Below are positions 15,104-23,549 of a DNA stretch of 32,216 nucleotides, in pieces. Under the pieces are notes generated by a model. The model was given only the letters and a program-made list of their open reading frames with translations, was not told the origin of the DNA and searched no databases. The stretch lies in the NCBI GenBank assembly GCA_022566315.1, contig JADFJC010000029.1, positions 1 through 32,216 of the forward strand. The letters are read 5' to 3'. This DNA is from Planctomycetota bacterium. Its GTDB lineage: Bacteria > Planctomycetota > Phycisphaerae > Sedimentisphaerales > Anaerobacaceae. The number at the start of each line of letters is the position of its first letter. Within the stretch, counting starts at the first letter, position 1. The translations under genes were made by a program, and so were the position numbers.

Positions 15104-15859
15104 TCATTGTAAGTCGGCCAAAGTTATTACTTTTCCTGCGCCGGTATTTATGTAGCTGCTGCCGAAATGTTTTTCAAACAGGCTTCTTGCCTTGTGGCCG
15201 GAGCAGTGACAGGGGCCAACGCAGCGTACGCCCAATTGCTTAAAAGCCGAGATGATTTTTTCTACCCTGCCTTTGGTTGCCCATTCCAGATGGAAGCCGC
15301 CCATTACCAAAAGAATATCATCTTTTATTAACTCTTTTGCTTTATTCACGATGTTCACGATTCCAGGGTGCGCACAGCCAATCACTATTATCAAGCCCTT
15401 ATCTGTCCGGATAATTAAGGACTGCTCTTTAATCCGTCTTCCAAGCTGGCCTGTGGAATAGACATTTTCGCAAATTTGCATAGACTCTTTGACTTCAATT
15501 ATCCTTGCTCCGTGGTCTCGCGCATTATCTTTGAACTTTTTTGGAAATGACACCGGCAAATAGATAGTAACATTGGGATTCTTTTCAAGAAAGCTGCCCA
15601 ATCCGCCGGTATGGTCGCGGTGAATATGAGAGAGAACAACTACATCTATGCGGTCAGGCTCTATCGCTAATTTTTCCATATTATCGAGCAACGAGTGGCC
15701 GCCGGTATCGAAGAGAATGGTTTTTTCGGTTCCGGTTATGAATGCGGAAAAACCCCAGGCGGCTTCCAGTCCCTCCTTGTAGGGGTTATTGTCGCAGGTA
15801 ACTGTAATTTTAAGATTTTTAACGCCGGGCGCGGAAACAGCTTTGGTTTGTTCATTCAT
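15104..15859 (-). CDS. MBL-fold metallo-hydrolase
   Basis: A 251-residue metallo-beta-lactamase-fold protein from the ATG at 15859 (MNEQTKAV). The frame stays open for 64 codons further upstream, but that part is translated repeat DNA, so it is excluded; a GGAG lies 11-12 nt before the chosen ATG. Key motifs: TILFDTGG, LSHIHRDHTGGL (His78, His80, Asp82, His83 binding the di-metal site), VIGCAHPGIVNIV and MGGFHLEWA, with a late GPCHCSGHKA. This wording matches the subgroup annotated as 7,8-dihydropterin-6-methyl-4-(beta-D-ribofuranosyl)-aminobenzene-5'-phosphate synthase-like, best known from methanogens; in bacteria the true substrate is usually unproven. No signal peptide. Probably co-transcribed with the zinc-ribbon gene. 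Confidence 0.88.
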   Translation of the reverse strand: MNEQTKAVSAPGVKNLKITVTCDNNPYKEGLEAAWGFSAFITGTEKTILFDTGGHSLLDNMEKLAIEPDRIDVVVLSHIHRDHTGGLGSFLEKNPNVTIYLPVSFPKKFKDNARDHGARIIEVKESMQICENVYSTGQLGRRIKEQSLIIRTDKGLIIVIGCAHPGIVNIVNKAKELIKDDILLVMGGFHLEWATKGRVEKIISAFKQLGVRCVGPCHCSGHKARSLFEKHFGSSYINTGAGKVITLADLQ

Positions 15860-15901
15860 AATCTCGATAATCTCCGCATTTGTCTTGCCTCTTTCTTGTA
15901 T

Positions 15902-15976
15902 CACAGATGACACAGATTGGAATTGATTAACGCAGATGAATCTGTGAAATCTGTAATAACCGGTGAAATCTGTGGA
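15902..15976. repeat. CACAGAT/ATCTGTG repeat cluster
   Basis: CACAGAT occurs at 15903 and 15911, with the complementary ATCTGTG near 15940 and 15968, plus related ATCTGT and GCAGATGAATC pieces. The mix of direct and inverted copies makes an imperfect palindrome immediately upstream of the metallo-hydrolase. Confidence 0.65.
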
Positions 15977-16287
15977 GACGATTATAACCGCTAAAGTGCT
16001 GATAGAGCAACTCACAAAATCAAGAAAACGCGGCTTGTCCTCTGTCTTCACTTCGCCTTTCCTTGTTCGGCGTTCGACATTCCTTGTTCTCCACAGGACA
16101 CCTTGCGGTGGATATTCGATATTCCCTCTGTCGTAATAGTCAAATGACTACCTTCCAAATGTCAGGATGTCCGCAAAGTATATTTTTCGTTAGCAATGTT
16201 TTGCTTTTTGCCTATAATCAAGCTTTCCGTTCGCCATTTGTGAGGCTAAACGGCAATCTTTTGTGATGTATGATTTATTGAAGAACT

Positions 16288-16380
16288 GTCATTCCGCACT
16301 TGATGCGGAATCCAGACTGTCGGTACATCTGGGTTCCTGCCCCTGCTTCCGCAGGGGTTACAACCTTGCGCAGGAATGAC
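16288..16380. repeat. MITE-like element, GTCATTCC termini
   Basis: An 8-bp perfect terminal inverted repeat (GTCATTCC 16288-16295, GGAATGAC 16373-16380) encloses two internal hairpins: TTCCGCACTTGATGCGGAA near the left end and CCCCTGCTTCCGCAGGGG in the right half. No ORF is inside. The ends resemble those of the 3470-3562 element (TCATTC / TTATTC). Confidence 0.65.
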
Positions 16381-16444
16381 TTTGATCGAGCGAGTTTTAC
16401 CGCTAACAAAACTTTAGTCCTCTTAAATCTGAAAAGGGTCAATA

Positions 16445-18967
16445 ATGTCCAGAAATATATTGTTCAGTCTAATGCTGTTTGTTCTGCCGGCTAATCTCGG
16501 CTGTCCGGCTGGCAACAACACCCCGGCCGACAGTCAGCCTTTGGCGAATAGCCGCATTGAGGTTGTTGAGAAACCAAACACCGAAGCGAAAAACGATTTC
16601 TATACAGGCAACCGTCCCCCATTACTGCCAAGCCCTTTGATAAAACTTCCCATAGGTGCAATTGAACCGCACGGCTGGGTGCGCAGGCAGCTCGAACTGC
16701 AGGCCGATGGTTTCCACGGACATCTGACCGAGATCAGCAATTTCCTCAAGAAAGAAAAAAATGCGTGGCTTAATCCTGATGGCGAAGGGCTGCACGGCTG
16801 GGAAGAGCCTCCCTACTGGCTCAAGGGATTCAGCAACTGCGGCTACATCCTTCGTAACGAGCGAATGATAACTGAATCCAAAATCTGGATCGAGGCGGCG
16901 CTTCGAAGCCAGAAATCCGACGGCTGGTTCGGTCCCGATAAGGGACGCAAGGGCGCAGCGACCCGCCTCCAGGGCCGTGAAGACCTCTGGCCCAATATGA
17001 TTATGCTCTTCTGCCTGCAAAACTACTACGAGTTCACTAATGATGAGCGGGTAATCAAATTGATGACCAACTATATGAAATATCTCACAACCGTGCCGGA
17101 AGAGCGGTTCCTGCTTGGGTATTGGCCACGGATGCGGGGTGGTGATTTACTTTACAGCGTATATTGGCTCTACAACCGGACCGGAGATAAATTCCTGCTG
17201 GACCTTGCTAAAAAAGTCCACCGGCGCACCGCTGAATGGGAAAAGGATGTAATCAACTGGCATAACGTGAATATGTCTCAGGGCTTCGGCCAGCCGGCCA
17301 CGTTCTACATGCAATCGAAGGACCCGAATCACCTCTGGGCCGCCGAGCGTAACTGGCGCAAGATTCGGGATATGTACGGCCAGGTGCCGGGCGGGATGTT
17401 CGGCGGTGATGAGAACTGCCGGCCCGGATTTACGGGGCCCAGGCAGGCGGTGGAGACCTGCGGCATGGTCGAGATGATGCTCTCACACGAAATACTTCTG
17501 ACGATTACTGGTAATCCGAAATGGGCTGACCGGTGCGAAGACGTGGCGTTCAACTCGCTGCCGGCGGCATTTACGCCCGACCTCAAGGCGCTGCATTATC
17601 TGACCGCCCCGAATATGATATTGTGCGACCGGCACAACAAGTCGCCGGGTCTGCAAAACGGCGGGGCGATGCTGTTGTTTGACCCGTACCGTCACCGTTG
17701 CTGTCAGCATAACACCGGCCACGGGTGGCCTTATTACGCCGAGCATCTGTGGTTGGCGACGCCGGGCAATGGCCTGGCCGCTGTGCTCTATGCACCATGT
17801 AAGGTTACGGCAAAAGTCGGCGACGGCACTGAGGTTACAATCACAGAGAAAACACAATACCCGTTCGACGAGAGCATTCAACTGACAATCACAACCGCAA
17901 AATCGGTTCGCTTCCCGCTTTATCTGCGCATACCAGGCTGGTGCGAAAAGCCGGAGTTGACAATCAACGGCAAAAAAACAGCAGTCAAATCCCGTCCCGG
18001 AGCGTATATCCTGATTGACCGCAAGTGGGCCGACGGCGACACGGTCGATCTTAATCTGACAATGAAAATCACGCTGACAAAGTGGGTGAAAAATAAAAAC
18101 AGCGTCTCGGTCAATCGCGGACCTCTCACCTACTCATTGAAGATTGGCGAAAAGTACGTCAAAGCCGGAGGCACCGAAAAATGGCCCGCCTGGGAAATAC
18201 ATCCGACAACCGCCTGGAATTACGGCCTTCTGTTGAACGAACGAAATCCGGCCTCGTCCTTCCGGGTCGTGTATAAGGCCTGGCCCGATGACGACCAGCC
18301 CTTTGAAGCCAATGCCGCACCAATCGAGCTGCGCGCAAAAGCCAAGAAGATACCAGCCTGGCAAAAAGACCACCTCGGCCTGGTCGGCAAGCTGCAGGCA
18401 AGTCCTGCCAAATCCGATGAGCCGACCGAAAACGTAACGCTGATCCCGATGGGCTGTGCCCGGCTGCGAATTTCAGCATTCCCAACCATCGGCACCGGTC
18501 CCGATGCCTATCAGTGGATCTCGCCTGCCAAACCCGCCAAACCATTACCCACTACCGCCTCGCACTGCTGGGGCAGTGATACGGTCGCAGCACTCAGCGA
18601 CAAATTAGTGCCGCGGAACTCAAACGACCACAGCATTCCGCGTTTCACATGGTGGGGCCACAAAGGCACGACCGAATGGGTGCAGTACGATTTCAAGCAG
18701 CCGAGAAAAGTCTCCGGCGCTTCGGTTTACTGGTTCGACGATACAGGCGGAGGAGGATGTCGCATTCCGAAGTCCTGGCGATTGTTGTATAAAGATGGTG
18801 ACCAGTGGCAGCAGGTATCAAATGCCGGCGACTACGGCCTGGAAAAGAATAAGTTCAATAATGTGAAATTCGACCCGGTGCAGACAAGCTCGCTGCGCCT
18901 GGAGGTACAGTTGCAGCCAGACTTCTCCGGCGGTATCCTCGAATGGCAGGTTAACGCTGAAAATTAA
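16445..18967 (+). CDS. GH127 family protein (beta-L-arabinofuranosidase, DUF1680) with C-terminal discoidin-like domain
   Basis: An 840-residue secreted enzyme. The N-terminus is a signal peptide (possible weak lipobox before Cys20). The GH127 barrel (about residues 60-640) starts at PLIKLPIGAIEPHGWVRRQL. The Zn/Cys active site is intact. Glu337 and Cys339 sit in VETCGMVEMM, and Cys419-Cys420 in RCCQHNTGHGWP. These match Glu338, Cys340, Cys417 and Cys418 of the Bifidobacterium enzyme HypBA1, where Cys417 is the nucleophile. About residues 690-838 look like an F5/8-type (discoidin) carbohydrate-binding domain (SVYWFDDTGGGG to GGILEWQV). It should release beta-L-arabinofuranose, or a related sugar, from plant-type glycans outside the cytoplasm. 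AAAAGGG precedes the ATG. It stands alone, with mdh downstream under a separate promoter. Confidence 0.92.
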   Translation: MSRNILFSLMLFVLPANLGCPAGNNTPADSQPLANSRIEVVEKPNTEAKNDFYTGNRPPLLPSPLIKLPIGAIEPHGWVRRQLELQADGFHGHLTEISNFLKKEKNAWLNPDGEGLHGWEEPPYWLKGFSNCGYILRNERMITESKIWIEAALRSQKSDGWFGPDKGRKGAATRLQGREDLWPNMIMLFCLQNYYEFTNDERVIKLMTNYMKYLTTVPEERFLLGYWPRMRGGDLLYSVYWLYNRTGDKFLLDLAKKVHRRTAEWEKDVINWHNVNMSQGFGQPATFYMQSKDPNHLWAAERNWRKIRDMYGQVPGGMFGGDENCRPGFTGPRQAVETCGMVEMMLSHEILLTITGNPKWADRCEDVAFNSLPAAFTPDLKALHYLTAPNMILCDRHNKSPGLQNGGAMLLFDPYRHRCCQHNTGHGWPYYAEHLWLATPGNGLAAVLYAPCKVTAKVGDGTEVTITEKTQYPFDESIQLTITTAKSVRFPLYLRIPGWCEKPELTINGKKTAVKSRPGAYILIDRKWADGDTVDLNLTMKITLTKWVKNKNSVSVNRGPLTYSLKIGEKYVKAGGTEKWPAWEIHPTTAWNYGLLLNERNPASSFRVVYKAWPDDDQPFEANAAPIELRAKAKKIPAWQKDHLGLVGKLQASPAKSDEPTENVTLIPMGCARLRISAFPTIGTGPDAYQWISPAKPAKPLPTTASHCWGSDTVAALSDKLVPRNSNDHSIPRFTWWGHKGTTEWVQYDFKQPRKVSGASVYWFDDTGGGGCRIPKSWRLLYKDGDQWQQVSNAGDYGLEKNKFNNVKFDPVQTSSLRLEVQLQPDFSGGILEWQVNAEN

Positions 18968-19000
18968 CAAGAAATAATAAGAAAGAACAAGCTCAGAGCA

Positions 19001-19029
19001 TTGAAAAAACAAACTTGCCCTGATATTCT
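19001..19029 (+). promoter_or_regulatory. Promoter for mdh
   Basis: TTGAAA (19001-19006) and TATTCT (19024-19029) are 17 nt apart. The predicted start near 19036 is just before a 16-bp palindrome. Confidence 0.5.
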
Positions 19030-19039
19030 AATAGCCTAA

Positions 19040-19055
19040 TCCCGGCGCGCCGGGA
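19040..19055. promoter_or_regulatory. Perfect 16-bp palindrome in the mdh leader
   Basis: TCCCGGCGCGCCGGGA is a perfect inverted repeat 24 nt before the mdh ATG and roughly at +5 to +20 of the predicted transcript. It could be an operator for a dimeric repressor or a leader hairpin (without a loop it would fold poorly), or simply the end of the GH127 transcript. Confidence 0.45.
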
Positions 19056-19079
19056 CTACCTGATAACCTGAGGTAATGT

Positions 19080-20012
19080 ATGGCAAGTGACAAGATAACA
19101 ATAGTCGGTGCCGGCAACGTCGGTGCAACAACCGCCCACATCGCTGCAACAAAACATCTCGGCGATATCGTCCTGCTCGACGTCATTGAAGGCCTCGCCG
19201 AAGGCAAAGCTCTTGACATCGCCGAGGCAAGTCCCGTCCAGCTTTACGATTCTAACATCATCGGCACCCGCGACTGGGAAAAGACCGCCGACAGCAATAT
19301 CGTCATCATAACAAGCGGACTTCCCCGCAAGCCCGGCATGAGCCGTGACGACCTTCTTACCAAGAACGTCCAAATCGTCAAGGATGTCAGCGAGAAAACA
19401 GCCAAATATTCGCCCAACAGTATCGTTATTGTTGTCTGCAACCCGCTCGATGCAATGGTTTATGCCGCCGCCAAAGTTATGGGTTTTGCTAAGAATAAGG
19501 TTATGGGAATGGCCGGTGCGCTCGACTCAGCACGCTTTAGCTATTTCCTTGCCTGCGAGCTTGGCGTAAGCGTAGAGGACATAAAGTGCGTCTTAATGGG
19601 CGGCCACGGCGACGATATGGTACCTCTGCCCAGATTCACCTCGGTCAGCGGAATACCCATAACCGAGCTGCTCAATGAGGAGAAAATCGCCGAACTAATT
19701 GAACGAACACGTAAAGGCGGCATCGAAATCGTAAATCTGCTCGGCTACAGCGCCTATTACGCCCCCGCCGCCGGCGCAGTCAAGATGGCTGAAGCAATTC
19801 TCAAAGACAAAAAAACCGTAATGTCCTGCTGTGCATATTGCGACAGCGAATATAACGCCGGCGGGCACTTCGTTGGCGTTCCCACCGTCCTCGGCAAAAA
19901 TGGTGTTGAAAAAGTTATTGAGCTTAACTTAAACGAGTCCGAAAAGGCACAGTTCCAAAAATCACTCGCCCACGTAAAACAGCTCGCGCTAAAGGTGGAC
20001 AAACTCTTATAA
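19080..20012 (+). CDS. mdh: Malate dehydrogenase (NAD-dependent, LDH-like type)
   Basis: A 310-residue cytosolic enzyme interconverting malate and oxaloacetate in the citric acid cycle. The NAD-binding Rossmann motif is VGAGNVGATTAH (Gly10-Gly15), with the ribose-binding Asp in DIVLLDVIEG. Malate specificity is indicated by GLPRKPGMSRDDLL with its two arginines. VCNPLDAM and DSARFSYFLA follow, and the catalytic His is His176 in MGGHGDDMVPL. Length and motifs match the bacterial LDH-like MDH group. AGGT lies 5-8 nt before the ATG. It has its own promoter with a palindrome in the leader and is followed after 98 nt by the V-ATPase operon, probably a separate unit. Confidence 0.96.
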   Translation: MASDKITIVGAGNVGATTAHIAATKHLGDIVLLDVIEGLAEGKALDIAEASPVQLYDSNIIGTRDWEKTADSNIVIITSGLPRKPGMSRDDLLTKNVQIVKDVSEKTAKYSPNSIVIVVCNPLDAMVYAAAKVMGFAKNKVMGMAGALDSARFSYFLACELGVSVEDIKCVLMGGHGDDMVPLPRFTSVSGIPITELLNEEKIAELIERTRKGGIEIVNLLGYSAYYAPAAGAVKMAEAILKDKKTVMSCCAYCDSEYNAGGHFVGVPTVLGKNGVEKVIELNLNESEKAQFQKSLAHVKQLALKVDKLL

Positions 20013-20040
20013 TAAGTAAAAAATTTCTTTCAGCTATTTC

Positions 20041-20067
20041 TTGCCATTTGTCAAATAATACTATAAT
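20041..20067 (+). promoter_or_regulatory. Likely promoter of the V-ATPase operon
   Basis: A perfect TATAAT (20062-20067) lies 43 nt before the first ATG. The nearest -35-like element, TTGCCA (20041-20046), has a short 15-nt spacer, so the -35 assignment is weak. The 98-nt AT-rich gap is the only large spacer before the operon. Confidence 0.45.
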
Positions 20068-20110
20068 GTATTGCCTTTTATATATGTGCTTGTAAATATC
20101 AAGGATAGAA

Positions 20111-20416
20111 ATGGAACTGATAAAGAAAATCAAGCAGTCCGAAGCACAGGCCCATGAAATTATCGAACAGGCCAAGGCTGAGGCGGCTAAGCAGGCTGAA
20201 AAAGGTCGAGAGAATCGGCTCGCAGCTATGGCCAAAGCCGAGCAGCAAAGGAAAGAAGCAACCGAAGCTGCTATCGCCGAAGCAAAGTCACAAGCAAACG
20301 CGGAAGTTGAGCGGCTTAAAGCCCAGGCCGAAGACCAACGCCGGCAATTGCGCGAAAAAACTGCTAATAAAATGGCCACAGCGGCCGCAAAGGTAATGGA
20401 TTACTTAAGAGGCTAA
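20111..20416 (+). CDS. atpH: V-type ATPase subunit H/G (peripheral stalk)
   Basis: A 101-residue protein that is almost one continuous Ala/Glu/Lys/Gln-rich helix (IKQSEAQAHEIIEQAKAEAA onward), typical of the V/A-ATPase stalk subunit called G in Thermus and H in archaea. It pairs with subunit E in a right-handed coiled coil forming the peripheral stalk linking V1 to subunit I. AAGGA precedes the ATG by 7 nt. It is the first gene of the operon, and its stop is two bases before the start of subunit I, indicating translational coupling. Sequence alone is low-complexity; the call rests on position, length and helix pattern. Confidence 0.85.
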   Translation: MELIKKIKQSEAQAHEIIEQAKAEAAKQAEKGRENRLAAMAKAEQQRKEATEAAIAEAKSQANAEVERLKAQAEDQRRQLREKTANKMATAAAKVMDYLRG

Positions 20417-20418
20417 CT

Positions 20419-22386
20419 ATGGCCATTGCTCAAATGGCAAAAGTCCTAATCGTCAGTCATCGCACGCAGGCTTCCGAGCTTCTCGAAGCCCTGCAGCGTG
20501 AAGGTATTTGTCATATACTCAATGCAGACGAGGCGATTCTCAGCAGGGACTTCCCTGAGCTTGGTGCCTCGGCCGAACGGCCTAAAGATATTGAAGGGCT
20601 GTTAAATCGGCTCGAAAAAAGCATTGCGTTTCTCAAAAATTATGCCCAGTCCCAAAAGGGTCTTGCCGGCGTCCTTTCACCGCGCACCGTCGTTGATGAG
20701 CAATCATATAACAAAGTTGTTTCAGACCGGAAAATATCAAAAATTATCGACCGCTGCGAGCAGCTCGAAGCGTCAATGGAGAAAACAAAGGGCGAGATTG
20801 AAAACCTCCACAGCACCCTGGAGATGCTCAGTCCCTGGGCGTCTCTCGAAACACCCGTAGAGGAAATCGGCCGACTTCACAAGACTACCTGCTGGGCTGG
20901 ATTACTGCCTGTCCAGCAATTTGAGCAGACAGAAGAAAAACTGAGTGAGCCTGGCGCGGCAATCCAGCAAATAGGAACCGACAGCAGCAAGTGTGCCTGT
21001 CTTATCGTTGCTCTCAAAGAAAACGCCGACCAGGTCCAAAAGCTGCTGCGGTCAGCCGAGTTCGAGCCGGTAAGCTTCGAGCCGATGACCGGCACCGTCG
21101 CGAAATTAATTGGCGAACACAGCCAAAAGCTGGAAAAGGCCGAGAACCAATTACAGAGCCAGGTGGACAACGCAACAACCTTGTCCGAGAATCTGCTCAA
21201 TGTAGAGATTCTCTACGACCATCATAAGAATCTGTTAGACAGAGAACAGACTAAGGATACCGCGCCGGCGACAGAATGTACCGTCCTTTTGGAAGGCTGG
21301 GTGAAGAAAAATGATTACGCTAAGTTAGAGAAAATAGTATCAGGTTTCGAGGCGTCGAGTTTGACAAAAATCGAGCCGGCTGAAGACGAAGAGATACCGG
21401 TCGAGATAGAGAATAAGAATATTATAAAACCTTTTGAGGTGATAACCCGCCTGTATGGTATGCCGAAGCATTTTGAAGTGGACCCGACAGTATTTCTGGC
21501 GCCGTTTTTTGCGTTGTTCTTTGCGTTGTGTTTGACCGACGCCGGCTACGGGCTTGTTATTATCGCCTTAATGATTTTCTTTATAAGGAAAATGCAGGGC
21601 GACAAAAAGCTGATGTGGATGTTAGGGATTTGCGCTGCCGCAACCGTGGTAGCTGGGGCGCTTACCGGCGGATGGTTCGGTGACGCAATCCAGCAGTTTA
21701 TACCTGTTTTGAAACCCTTACGGGAAAAGATGATGTGGTTTGACCCGCTTGAGAAACCGATGATGTTTTTTGCTTTGGCACTGGCTGTTGGTTATTTTCA
21801 GATTATGGCCGGACTGGTTATTGCGCTTGCACACAACCTTAAACGAAAGGACTACATCGCTGCGGTGTGTGACCAGTTGACCTGGCTGGTTATGCTCAAT
21901 TCGCTTGTGCTCCTTGGGGCAAGCAAGTTCGGACCGCTTCCTGCTGGAATTGGAACGTTATGTGGGTACCTGGCGCTTATTCCGGCAGTTATGATTTTGC
22001 TTTTTAGCCAGCGAGAAGGAGGCTGGGGCGGGCGAATAGGGATGGGAATGTATAATTTGTTCAGCACGATATTCTATATGGGGGACGTGCTGAGCTACTT
22101 AAGATTAATGGCGCTCGGTATGGTTACAGCCGGTCTGGCTATGGCGGTAAACGTTATTGCCAAAATCGCCGGTGAAATACCTTACGGAATAGGTGTTGTC
22201 GCTATGATATTAGTCCTTATCGGCGGACACGGATTTAACCTGGCGATATCAGGGCTGAGTGCTTTTGTTCACACTTTGAGACTTCAATATGTAGAGTTTT
22301 TCCCGAAGTTCCTCATCGGCGGCGGAAAATTATTTGAGCCGCTCAGCAAAGAGTATAAACACATTTATATCAAAAAAGAAATCTAA
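20419..22386 (+). CDS. atpI: V-type ATP synthase subunit I (a-subunit, ion channel stator)
   Basis: A 655-residue subunit equivalent to eukaryotic a and Enterococcus NtpI. Residues 1-340 are the cytoplasmic arm with coiled coils (MAKVLIVSHRTQASELLEAL, then MEKTKGEIENL). From about 355 a multi-span membrane domain begins at FLAPFFALFFALCLTDAGYG. The essential ion-pathway arginine is Arg562 in DVLSYLRLMALGM, and a second conserved arginine is Arg621 in FVHTLRLQYVEFFPKF; the E. hirae counterparts are Arg573 and Arg629. Length is normal. It forms the two half-channels facing the K ring. AGAGG lies upstream within the end of the previous gene. Confidence 0.95.
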   Translation: MAIAQMAKVLIVSHRTQASELLEALQREGICHILNADEAILSRDFPELGASAERPKDIEGLLNRLEKSIAFLKNYAQSQKGLAGVLSPRTVVDEQSYNKVVSDRKISKIIDRCEQLEASMEKTKGEIENLHSTLEMLSPWASLETPVEEIGRLHKTTCWAGLLPVQQFEQTEEKLSEPGAAIQQIGTDSSKCACLIVALKENADQVQKLLRSAEFEPVSFEPMTGTVAKLIGEHSQKLEKAENQLQSQVDNATTLSENLLNVEILYDHHKNLLDREQTKDTAPATECTVLLEGWVKKNDYAKLEKIVSGFEASSLTKIEPAEDEEIPVEIENKNIIKPFEVITRLYGMPKHFEVDPTVFLAPFFALFFALCLTDAGYGLVIIALMIFFIRKMQGDKKLMWMLGICAAATVVAGALTGGWFGDAIQQFIPVLKPLREKMMWFDPLEKPMMFFALALAVGYFQIMAGLVIALAHNLKRKDYIAAVCDQLTWLVMLNSLVLLGASKFGPLPAGIGTLCGYLALIPAVMILLFSQREGGWGGRIGMGMYNLFSTIFYMGDVLSYLRLMALGMVTAGLAMAVNVIAKIAGEIPYGIGVVAMILVLIGGHGFNLAISGLSAFVHTLRLQYVEFFPKFLIGGGKLFEPLSKEYKHIYIKKEI

Positions 22387-22404
22387 TGGTGTTTTTTTTA
22401 GTAG

Positions 22405-22911
<507 letters not shown>

Positions 22912-22948
22912 TCCCGGAAACGCGATACGAAATACGAGATATAAAATT

Positions 22949-23542
22949 ATGGAAGCAGAACAGGTAGTAGAAAAGATATTGGCCGACGCCAAGGCCGAGG
23001 CTGGAAAGAAAAAAAAAGAAGCCGAAGCAAAAGAAGCTGCTGAGCAAGCTAAGCTCACCGAGCAGCTGGACGAATACAAAAAGCAAACAGAGCTTCTTGC
23101 TAAAAAGGCCGGCGAAGACGAAAAATCACATATCCTTGCAGCGGCCAGGATGGATATTGCCAAAGAGTATTTAGCCGAGAAAAGGAAAATACTCGACGAA
23201 GTCTTTGAGCAGGCACGCCGGAAGCTACAAGATTTGCCTGATAAAGAATATCGCGCTCTGATTAAAAAACTGCTCCTCGATGCGGTCGAGACCGGCGACG
23301 AAGAGGTGGTAGTTGATACAAACGAAGGTCGCATCGACCATGAGTTTATAAAGCAGATAAACCGCGAATTAGGCTCCGATTACAAAAGCAACTTAAAGTT
23401 GTCTGACGAAAAGCAGGACATTGGAGCCGGCTTTATCTTAAAACGCGGAAAGATAAAAACAAATGTCTCTATTAAGGTCTTGCTGGAACAGGCACGCAAG
23501 GAGTTGGAAATTGAATTAGCAAAAGAGCTATTTGAGAATTAA
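22949..23542 (+). CDS. atpE: V-type ATP synthase subunit E (peripheral stalk)
   Basis: A 197-residue subunit. The N-terminal 75 residues are a charged coiled coil (ILADAKAEAGKKKKEAEAKE) that pairs with subunit H. The globular C-terminal half, from about residue 95, contains YRALIKKLLLDAVETGDEEV and the family motif GAGFILKRGKIKTNVS, which contacts the tops of A and B. Length is usual for bacterial NtpE. The preceding 37-nt spacer contains a TACGAAATACGAGAT repeat string and only a weak GAGAT ribosome site. Subunit C starts 7 nt after the stop. Confidence 0.92.
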   Translation: MEAEQVVEKILADAKAEAGKKKKEAEAKEAAEQAKLTEQLDEYKKQTELLAKKAGEDEKSHILAAARMDIAKEYLAEKRKILDEVFEQARRKLQDLPDKEYRALIKKLLLDAVETGDEEVVVDTNEGRIDHEFIKQINRELGSDYKSNLKLSDEKQDIGAGFILKRGKIKTNVSIKVLLEQARKELEIELAKELFEN

Positions 23543-23549
23543 ATAACAA

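Larger units (their letters stand above)
15860..16444. other. 585-nt repeat-rich intergenic region between divergent genes
   Basis: It holds the ATCTGTG repeat cluster (15902-15976), a stretch with GTTCGGCGTTCGACATTCC and TGGATATTCGATATTCC wording typical of spacer repeats (about 16068-16122), and a 93-nt terminal-inverted-repeat element (16288-16380). No convincing gene was seen on either strand. An AAAAGGG site for the next gene lies at its end. Confidence 0.7.

Noticed and set aside
19040..19055. Palindrome as a rho-independent terminator of the GH127 gene
   Set aside because: It has no loop-forming centre and no T-run after it; a dyad operator reading is more consistent.
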